From CAITWF01 sp038231575 (GTDB lineage: Bacteria > Verrucomicrobiota > Verrucomicrobiia > Opitutales > Opitutaceae), in contig JBBRLB010000028.1 in NCBI GenBank assembly GCA_038231575.1, positions 1-53,519 of the forward strand: DNA of 53,519 nt, written 5' to 3'. The notes below the pieces were generated by a model. That model made no database searches, was not told the origin of the DNA, and worked only from the letters and a program-made list of their open reading frames with translations. Within the stretch, counting starts at the first letter, position 1. Each line of letters opens with the position of its first letter. Of this stretch, positions 47,101 to 53,519 are shown piece by piece. Both the position numbers and the translations under genes were made by a program.

Positions 47101-47178
47101 AGCACCGATGATGCGGAGAAAATCAAAACCGCGATTTATCTGACGGTCGTCTCGCCGGACAGCGCGCTGCAAAAATAA
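44134..47178 (+). CDS. Secreted DUF1800 protein with CHRD domain and N-terminal repeats
   Basis: 1014 residues from ATG 44134 (open upstream to 44026). A signal peptide (LRALVVSAGLCSSLFG) is followed by two similar repeats: GGFVIGGAPKTVLIRAIGPG, LGAFGVPGTLPDPFLTLFD, and AGFVVSPGSGTRKLLIRGIG, PALGAFGLPGTLPDPKLELK. A CHRD domain follows (LYLANLRPAANATGSFASGY, VSFSNLTSAEVAGYLVLG). The C-terminal 500 residues are DUF1800 (FLTQATFGPTLADITTLMSR, NYAREVEQLFSIGLVQLQPD, AKILTGWSFPGY, GPFISRQLIQRLVTSNPSSG). DUF1800 genes are nearly always followed by DUF1501 genes, as here, and the pair is thought to be a secreted envelope system of unknown substrate. Confidence 0.9.
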   Translation: MHPPRMAARLRALVVSAGLCSSLFGQPTNARLINISTNGQVGVDFNNMVGGFVIGGAPKTVLIRAIGPGLGAFGVPGTLPDPFLTLFDGASKVIATNDTWNAADLATMTSVGAFPLPAGSKDAVIVTTLPPGNYTAQISGLGNPPTGAAILEVYDVSGNGQLINIATRLQVGGAANSATAGFVVSPGSGTRKLLIRGIGPALGAFGLPGTLPDPKLELKDANQNTLATAVANTGATVLASASTQAGAFGATAADAALIATVVPGNYTVQLSSNSGTASGIALVEVYDVTHSTGTPPGFGMQPRLYLANLRPAANATGSFASGYATVLFDPNTNIGTVSVSFSNLTSAEVAGYLVLGASRNSVFSLGRGQVGGATWTLSASGAASSNDLVAALLTGQVGVEIDSANFPAGELLGTLIQSAGSQTFTVPAAPPSLAVNALTTPTQTDAARFLTQATFGPTLADITTLMSRGLTNWINDQMALPASSHLAGLRDDITAFPNPPAPSALRDYKATMQNRQAAWWKIALTAPDQLRQRVAFALSEILAISDAGCGLRWEGRGNAKYYDLLVNGAFGNFRQLLEDVTLNPNMGTYLSHLGNPKADPAAGTLPDENYAREVEQLFSIGLVQLQPDGTLLLDSSGLPIATYNQAMVTEAAKILTGWSFPGYRSGNFRFGVDTATAVVGDDDPWLNPMTYYDALHDKTEKRIVSLQQKTPALAAATIVPANQTGPQDLKMLLDTLFNHPNTGPFISRQLIQRLVTSNPSSGYVFRVARVFADDGSGVRGNLGAVVRAILTDYEARSPAVLANVGFGKIKEPLLRVSALLRVLNARAPNGRFMDSYFYPRPDEPTNWEPTGVLARPADSLAQGALQAPSVFNFFSPDYSTPGPMAAAGLVAPELQITDATLAIGFPNAVAQFLYRPLPTTGPTTPPTNNGLAITPPSPWPFLVMDYSALTSLVATPSALVDQLNLLFCSNGMSATARARILSTMQSLVASTDDAEKIKTAIYLTVVSPDSALQK

Positions 47179-47182
47179 ATTT

Positions 47183-48589
47183 ATGAAACCTGCGCTGCAC
47201 GGTTCCAGTCGACGCCAGTTTATGCGGCAGGCTTGTTGTGCCGCAGTGGGCTCCACCGGCCTGCTCTCCGCGCTCGCCCAGTTACGGGTGATCGGCGCCG
47301 TGGCGGCCGATTCGGCCGCCGTGCGCGCGGCCGCGCTGCCGGGCGACTACAAGGCGCTCGTGTGTCTGTATCTCCAAGGCGGCAACGACGGCAGCAACCT
47401 CATCATCCCGTCCGATGCGGCCAGCTATGCCGCTTATGCCAAAACCCGCAGCTTACTGGCGGTCGATCAATCCAAGCTGCTTCCCATTGCTGCGCGAAAA
47501 TATTCCGATGGTCGCACTTATTCGCTTCATCCGTCGGTGCCGGAGCTGCAGCGCCTGTTCGGCCAGGGCAAAATGGCGTTGCTGGCCAATGTTGGGACGC
47601 TGGTTCAGCCCACGACGTTGAACCAATACAAGTCCGGCCTGGGACTGCCGCCGCAACTCTTCGCCCACAACGAGCAATCGACCCAATGGCAGAGCAGTGT
47701 TCCTGACCGCCCGTTTCAAACGGGCTGGGGCGGCCGGCTCGCCGACCTCGTCAACGCGTTTAACGCCAGCCACCAGATTTCGATGTCGATCACGCTGGAC
47801 GGTCAGAATTCTTTTCAAGTCGGCCAGAGCGTGAGCCAGTATGCCGTGAGCGCGGGAGGCGTGTCGTTTTTGAAAGGGAGCGGCCCGACGGCTCAGCTCG
47901 CGAACAGCGCGACGCGCATCAACGGCGTAAAAGATTTGGTCAACTCACCCCCCGCCAATCTACTGGGCGCCGCCTTTGCCGGCATCACGCAATCGGCGAT
48001 CAGTGACGGCGACGTTCTCGGCGGGCTGTTGCAGAGCGCCCCGGCCCTCCGGACCGCCTTCCCGGGGACGCGCACTGGCAGCCAGCTCAAAATGGTGGCG
48101 ACGCTTATTTCCCTCGCCTCGGCGTTGAATTTGAAACGGCAGGTTTTTTTCTGCCAGCTGCGCGGCTTCGATACTCACGCCGCGCAAGTATCGAGTCACG
48201 GCCCGCTCCTCGCAGATTTGAGCGCCGCCCTCGACGCATTCTATAATGCGAACGTCGAACTCGGCGTGGCGAATCAAGTGACGACGTTTACCGCGTCGGA
48301 TTTCGGCCGCACCTACACCGCGAACAGCGACGGCTCCGACCACGGCTGGGGCAATCATCAACTCATCATGGGCGGCGCCGTCCAGGGCGGTGACATTTAC
48401 GGCGCGATGCCCAGTCTCGCGATCGGCGGCCCCGACGACACCGGCCAGGGTCGCTGGCTCCCGACCACGAGCGTCGACGAATATAGCGCGACGCTCGCGA
48501 GTTGGTTCGGCGTGAGTGCGACCGATCTTTCAACCGTGCTCCCCAACATCGGCCGCTTCGCGAAGCCGAATCTCGGCTTCATGGGCTGA
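47183..48589 (+). CDS. DUF1501 family protein
   Basis: 468 residues. The N-terminus SSRRQFMRQACCAAVGSTGL has a twin-arginine-type motif, so it may be exported by Tat. The body is an alkaline-phosphatase-like sulfatase fold: ALVCLYLQGGNDGSNLIIPS (the LxGGNDGxNxxxP hallmark), YSLHPSVPELQRLFGQGKMA, FFCQLRGFDTHAAQVSSHGP, TASDFGRTYTANSDGSDHGW and GNHQLIMGGAVQGGDIYGAM. It starts four bases after the DUF1800 stop and is expected to act with it. Confidence 0.92.
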   Translation: MKPALHGSSRRQFMRQACCAAVGSTGLLSALAQLRVIGAVAADSAAVRAAALPGDYKALVCLYLQGGNDGSNLIIPSDAASYAAYAKTRSLLAVDQSKLLPIAARKYSDGRTYSLHPSVPELQRLFGQGKMALLANVGTLVQPTTLNQYKSGLGLPPQLFAHNEQSTQWQSSVPDRPFQTGWGGRLADLVNAFNASHQISMSITLDGQNSFQVGQSVSQYAVSAGGVSFLKGSGPTAQLANSATRINGVKDLVNSPPANLLGAAFAGITQSAISDGDVLGGLLQSAPALRTAFPGTRTGSQLKMVATLISLASALNLKRQVFFCQLRGFDTHAAQVSSHGPLLADLSAALDAFYNANVELGVANQVTTFTASDFGRTYTANSDGSDHGWGNHQLIMGGAVQGGDIYGAMPSLAIGGPDDTGQGRWLPTTSVDEYSATLASWFGVSATDLSTVLPNIGRFAKPNLGFMG

Positions 48590-48595
48590 GAATTA

Positions 48596-49837
<1,242 letters not shown>

Positions 49838-49846
49838 GGCGGAAAA

Positions 49847-51097
49847 TTATTCGTAACGCAGCGCGACGACGGGATCGAGGCGCGAGGCGCCCCACGCGGG
49901 CGCGAAGCCCGACACGATGCCGGTGATGATGGAGACGATCATGCTGACGACCACGAGGCCGACGGAAAACTCCACGGGCAGCGCGGGCATGGCCTGCTGG
50001 AGCACGAGGCAGATGCTGTAGGTCAGTCCGAGTCCGGCGATGCCGCCGATCAGGCTGATGGAGACGGCCTCGATCAAGAATTGGAGGAGAATGGTGAAGC
50101 GGCGCGCGCCGAGCGCCTTGCGGGTGCCGATCTCCTTCGTGCGCTCCTTCACGCTCACGAACGTGATGTTCATGATGCCGATGGCGCCGACGAAGAGCGC
50201 GAGGCCGGTAATGAACAGGCCCGCCACCGCGATGCCCGACTTGATCGGATCGAGCTGGGCCTTGAACGCCTGCTGCTGGTTGATGGAAAAATTATCACGC
50301 TCGGCGGGGAGTTGCGCCCGCACGCGACGCATCGCGCCCAGCAGCTCGTCCGACGCCTGCAAGAGCTGGGTCTTGTCCTTCACCTTCACCCGCAACTGGA
50401 TTTCCATGCGTGCGCCGTAGTATTTGCGGAGCGCGTTCAACGGGACGATGATTTGGTTGTCGAAACTGAAGAGCCCAAGGAACTCGCCCTGTTTCGCGAG
50501 CGTGCCGATGACCGTGAAATGCTGCCCGCGAATATCGACCGTCTGATCGATCGGCGAGCGGTTGGGGAAAAGTTGTTCGGCGACGGTCGAGCCCAGGACC
50601 GCAATCTGGCGCCCGCTGTTGGCCTCGACCTCGTTGAACATCCGGCCTGCGATCACCTCCGTCGTCGCGATCCGCGAGTAATCCGCGGTCGTGCCGAGGA
50701 TCGTCACCCCGCTCACCCGGTTCTCCCCGGCCTTGACGGAGGCGCCGCGGCCGGCCACCGGCACCGCCACTTCGAGGAGTGAATTGGGCGTCTGCTCGAT
50801 GACGCGGTTGAGCTTGTCGGCGCTCTCGATGCGGATTGGCGGGCGGTTGATGTAGTTCCACCAGTCTTCGACATTGCTCCACGGCCATTTCTGCACGTAA
50901 AGGACGTCTTCCCCGAGCATGGCGAGGCTCTTCTGGAAGCCGATGTCGATGCCGTTGATCGCGGTGCCCATGAGGGTGACGGCGACGATGCCGATGATCA
51001 CGCCGAGGGCCGTGAGGATCGACCGCATGGTGTTGGCGCGGATTTGCGCGAACGCGATACGGAAGGACTCGGTGAACTCGTAGACGAGGCGGGGCAT
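49847..51097 (-). CDS. FtsX/MacB-type ABC transporter permease 1
   Basis: 416 residues, same architecture as permease 2: first helix (TMRSILTALGVIIGIVAVTL), MacB_PCD-type periplasmic domain (VIAGRMFNEVEANSGRQIAV, PIDQTVDIRGQHFTVIGTLA), motif RTKEIGTRKALGARR, and three C-terminal helices. The periplasmic domain has a Trp-rich segment QKWPWSNVEDWWNYINRPPI near the N-terminus that permease 2 lacks. It lies nine bases from permease 2. Confidence 0.9.
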   Translation of the reverse strand: MPRLVYEFTESFRIAFAQIRANTMRSILTALGVIIGIVAVTLMGTAINGIDIGFQKSLAMLGEDVLYVQKWPWSNVEDWWNYINRPPIRIESADKLNRVIEQTPNSLLEVAVPVAGRGASVKAGENRVSGVTILGTTADYSRIATTEVIAGRMFNEVEANSGRQIAVLGSTVAEQLFPNRSPIDQTVDIRGQHFTVIGTLAKQGEFLGLFSFDNQIIVPLNALRKYYGARMEIQLRVKVKDKTQLLQASDELLGAMRRVRAQLPAERDNFSINQQQAFKAQLDPIKSGIAVAGLFITGLALFVGAIGIMNITFVSVKERTKEIGTRKALGARRFTILLQFLIEAVSISLIGGIAGLGLTYSICLVLQQAMPALPVEFSVGLVVVSMIVSIITGIVSGFAPAWGASRLDPVVALRYE

Positions 51098-51220
51098 CGG
51101 AATTTTTGAGTTCTTATGCTCGAATTCGGGTTTCGGGTTTCGGGTTTTCGATGGCGGCCCTGGCGGCTAATCGCGGGATGGTCAGCGATCGAAAATCGAG
51201 AATCAAAAATCCAAAATAAA

Positions 51221-51961
51221 TCAGTCGATCGGGCCGTCGCTCTCGATCAGGCCGTCGCGGAGGCGGACGACGCGGCGGGCGTGGCGGGCGATGTCTTCTT
51301 CGTGCGTGACGACGATGATCGTGTTGCCCTGCTCGTAAAGCTGCTCGAACAGCCCCATGATTTCCTCGCCCGTGCGGGAGTCGAGATTGCCGGTCGGCTC
51401 GTCGGCGAGGATGATCGAGGGGTTGTTGACGAGCGCGCGCGCGATCGCGACGCGCTGGCGCTGGCCGCCGGAGAGTTCGTTCGGCCGGTGGTGCACGCGG
51501 TCGGCGAGGCCGACGTTGGCGAGCGTTTGCATCGCGAGCTCCCGCCGCTTGCCGGACGGGATGCCGGCGTAGATGAGCGGCAGCTCGACGTTGTGCAGCG
51601 CATCGGAGCGCGGGAGCAAGTTGAAGGTCTGAAAGACGAAGCCGATCTCGCGGTTCCGGATCTCTGCGAGTTCGTCGTCGATCATCGTCGCGACGTTTTT
51701 GCCGGCGAACTCGTAGCGGCCGGCGGTCGGGGTATCGAGACAGCCGAGCATGTTCATCATGGTCGATTTGCCGGAGCCGGACGGGCCCATGATCGCGAGA
51801 TACTCGTTGCGGTGAATGGTGAGCGACACGCCGCGCAGCGCGTGGATGATTTCCGTGCCCATCTTGTAGAGCTTGGTGACGCCCTCGATGTCGATGACGA
51901 GCGGGCCGGGCGGGCGCACGGTGCGAGCGACGGTGGGGCGGGAGGCGGAGGAAAGACTCAT
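51221..51961 (-). CDS. MacB/LolD-type ABC transporter ATP-binding protein
   Basis: 246 residues. Walker A is GPSGSGKSTMMNMLG, the Q-loop has GFVFQTFNLLPRSDALHNVE, the signature is ELSGGQRQRVAIARALVNNP and Walker B is IILADEPTGNLD. The LPRSDALHNVELPL part is typical of the MacB/LolD group. It powers the two permeases. The gene sits between inverted AT-rich fragments (51184-51222 and 51964-52005) that resemble ATTTTGGATT pieces. Confidence 0.93.
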   Translation of the reverse strand: MSLSSASRPTVARTVRPPGPLVIDIEGVTKLYKMGTEIIHALRGVSLTIHRNEYLAIMGPSGSGKSTMMNMLGCLDTPTAGRYEFAGKNVATMIDDELAEIRNREIGFVFQTFNLLPRSDALHNVELPLIYAGIPSGKRRELAMQTLANVGLADRVHHRPNELSGGQRQRVAIARALVNNPSIILADEPTGNLDSRTGEEIMGLFEQLYEQGNTIIVVTHEEDIARHARRVVRLRDGLIESDGPID

Positions 51962-52062
51962 GACAGGATTTTTAGATTGGGAGTTTGGATTTTGGATTGA
52001 CCAATCACCCGGCCACCGGGCGGATCGAGCAATCGTTCCTCGGGTCTTCCGCTTGCCCCCGT

Positions 52063-53481
52063 TTACTTCTTTTCCTCTTCCTTCTTCGGTTTCTCGATTT
52101 GGACGACCATGCCGTCTTTCAGTTTGCGGCTGATGGCGGCGTAGCTGCCGGAGACGACTTCGTCGCCCGCCTTGATGCCCTTTTTGATTTCAATGTGGGA
52201 GTTGTCCGCGATGCCGGTCTCGACCGGCACCAACTTCACCTTGTTACCCTCTTTGACGAAGACGCCCTTCTGGAGCTTCTCGCGGTCGCGGCGGGCGGCT
52301 TCCTTCTCCGCGGCGGCGTCGAGGGAATTGCCGGACTTGTTTTCGGCGGCCTTGGCCTGCTTCTTTTGAAATTCCTCGGTCGTGAGACCACCCTCAGCCC
52401 GGACGGTCACGCTCTGGATCGGGACGGCGATCACTTGGGTGACGGTCTGCGTCTCGATGTCGGTCGTGGCGCTCATGCCCGGGCGGAGCTGCACGTCGCG
52501 ATCGGTCACGCGGATTTTCACGAGGAAATTGGTGACGTCGCTCGACTGCGCGGACTGCTGCGACTGCGCGCCGGAACCCTGCGCGGAGGAGCTGATTTCG
52601 CTGACGGTGCCGGAGAACTTCCGGTTCGGGTAGGCGTCGATGCTGATGACGGCGTGGTCGCCAATCTTCACGTTGACGATGTCGTTCTCGTTGACCTGCA
52701 CCCGGAGCTCCATGTTGGAGAGGTCGGCCACGCGCATGATTTCCGCCCCGCCGTAGGAACCGGTGCCGGCGACGCGCTCGCCCACCTCGTTGGTGAGAGA
52801 GCTGATCGAGCCGTCCATCGACGCGTAGAGGGTGGTCTTGTTCAGCTGATCGCGGGACTGCGAGAGCAAACCCTCGGTGCGGCGGATCTGGGCCAGGGAG
52901 TTGTCGTAGTTTGCCTGCGCAATCTCGAGATTCGTGCGGGCCGCCTGAATGTCGGCGTCGGAGATGAGCTTCTTGGTGAAAAGGTCGTCGCTCCGCTTGA
53001 GGTCGTCCTGCGCCTTGAAGAGCTGGGCTTTCGACAGGACCGCACTGGACTTGGCGGCCGTGAGGCTGGCCTCCTGCTGGTCGACTTGGGCTTGGTAAAG
53101 GTCGGGCTTAATCGTGACGAGGAGGTCACCCTTCTTGACCTTGGCGCCTTCCTTAAACGGCAGCGCGATGATTTCGCCGGAGACTTCGGAGGTGATCTTG
53201 ACCTCGACCTCGGGATGGACCTTGCCCGTCGCCGTGACGACCTGGGTGATGGTCTTGACGATCGCCTTCTCGGTGGTGACCGCCTGGCCTTGGGCCGACT
53301 GCTGCTTGCGCTTGTAAACAGCGAAGCTGAGGCCGCCTACGAGCAAAATGGCGCCGAGCACCCACCACAGGGTCTTGGATTTTTTACGCGGCGCGGTTGC
53401 GAGCGCCGCCGCGACGGGTTTGGAGGCAGCAGGAGCTGGGTTCATAGTTGGAGTCAGGGAGGAAGACAAAGCCGTGTTCAT
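52063..53481 (-). CDS. HlyD-type periplasmic adaptor (MacA-like)
   Basis: 472 residues from ATG 53481; ATG 53445 (MNPAPAASKP) is an alternative, and the frame is open to TTG 53508. One membrane helix (TLWWVLGAILLVGGLSFAVY) is followed by the adaptor core: lipoyl halves (EVEVKITSEVSGEIIALPFK, GAKVKKGDLLVTIKPDLYQA), a coiled-coil hairpin (QEASLTAAKSSAVLSKAQLF, TNLEIAQANYDNSLAQIRRT), a second lipoyl half (SMDGSISSLTNEVGERVAGT) and beta-barrel/MP domains. A charged insertion (AKAAENKSGNSLDAAAEKEA) precedes the last domain. It links the inner-membrane ABC transporter to an outer-membrane channel, not encoded here. Confidence 0.88.
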   Translation of the reverse strand: MNTALSSSLTPTMNPAPAASKPVAAALATAPRKKSKTLWWVLGAILLVGGLSFAVYKRKQQSAQGQAVTTEKAIVKTITQVVTATGKVHPEVEVKITSEVSGEIIALPFKEGAKVKKGDLLVTIKPDLYQAQVDQQEASLTAAKSSAVLSKAQLFKAQDDLKRSDDLFTKKLISDADIQAARTNLEIAQANYDNSLAQIRRTEGLLSQSRDQLNKTTLYASMDGSISSLTNEVGERVAGTGSYGGAEIMRVADLSNMELRVQVNENDIVNVKIGDHAVISIDAYPNRKFSGTVSEISSSAQGSGAQSQQSAQSSDVTNFLVKIRVTDRDVQLRPGMSATTDIETQTVTQVIAVPIQSVTVRAEGGLTTEEFQKKQAKAAENKSGNSLDAAAEKEAARRDREKLQKGVFVKEGNKVKLVPVETGIADNSHIEIKKGIKAGDEVVSGSYAAISRKLKDGMVVQIEKPKKEEEKK

Positions 53482-53519
53482 GGGAGAGGACTGGGCGGGT
53501 TTACGCAAGCCGCCCGTAG

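Overview
The window reads as a chromosomal stretch from a GC-rich Gram-negative bacterium of the Verrucomicrobiota, most probably Opitutaceae-like. This is an inference from gene content and style: a DUF1800/DUF1501 secreted pair with N-terminal repeat domains, an ApbE-DUF2271 fusion, a heptose adenylyltransferase (so LPS), FloA/NfeD, DUF883/DUF1328/DUF3185 small stress proteins, and start codons that almost never have a Shine-Dalgarno sequence in front of them. No rRNA, tRNA, CRISPR array, transposase or phage gene was seen. The window is mostly ordinary core genome with some accessory islands.

Layout. 1-4547 (minus): a secreted TPR protein cut by the left edge, a HupE/UreJ-type membrane protein, a DUF4198 protein and PrmA. 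4658-6169 (plus): an ApbE-DUF2271 flavin transferase. 6183-8032 (minus): a receiver-only response regulator, a bacterioferritin-like protein, a decayed membrane-protein gene and a micro-ORF coupled to creD. 8029-10951 (minus): creB-creC-creD, in which CreD lacks its periplasmic domain and is preceded by a four-unit cre-tag array. 11089-12917 (plus): a TIR-TM-TPR gene broken by one frameshift. 12922-14547 (minus): purN, a small toxin-antitoxin-like pair and rfaE2. 14569-18439 (plus): a D-xylose-type ABC importer xylF-xylG-xylH. 18531-22246 (minus): grpE-dnaJ and manA plus an AsmA-like protein. 22351-25821 (plus): ftsK and a RodZ-like gene. 25896-28021 (minus): NfeD, FloA and a hypothetical membrane protein. 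28219-33217 (plus): a sugar mutarotase, TatA, Smr, a nucleotide pyrophosphatase/phosphodiesterase, AIM24 and DUF4199 proteins. 33298-35800 (minus): an ECF sigma factor, its probable membrane partner, a PDZ protein and a 60-residue membrane peptide. 35914-40714 (plus): a LysR regulator, an MFS transporter and a U32/RlhA-like protein. 40760-41933 (minus): four small membrane/stress proteins. 42496-48589 (plus): an elongated adenylate-kinase-like protein, a small monooxygenase-like ORF and the DUF1800/DUF1501 pair. 48596-53481 (minus): a MacAB-like exporter with separate ATPase and two different permeases.

How parts work together. CreC would phosphorylate CreB, which would bind the 11-bp-spaced TTCAY repeats in front of creD. 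XylF, XylG and XylH form a complete binding-protein importer. GrpE and DnaJ serve DnaK. FloA and NfeD form the usual membrane-microdomain pair. The ECF sigma factor and the single-TM protein overlapping it probably form a sigma/anti-sigma-like pair controlling the PDZ protein. The adaptor, ATPase and two FtsX-type permeases at the right edge form one export operon.

The most unusual signals are the domain-less CreD with its cre-tag array, the frameshifted TIR-TPR gene, the Asp-to-Asn change at a metal-ligand position in ApbE, an OxyR-like regulator with no redox cysteine pair, and several dispersed palindromic repeats, one of which encodes part of the annotated N-terminus of XylG.
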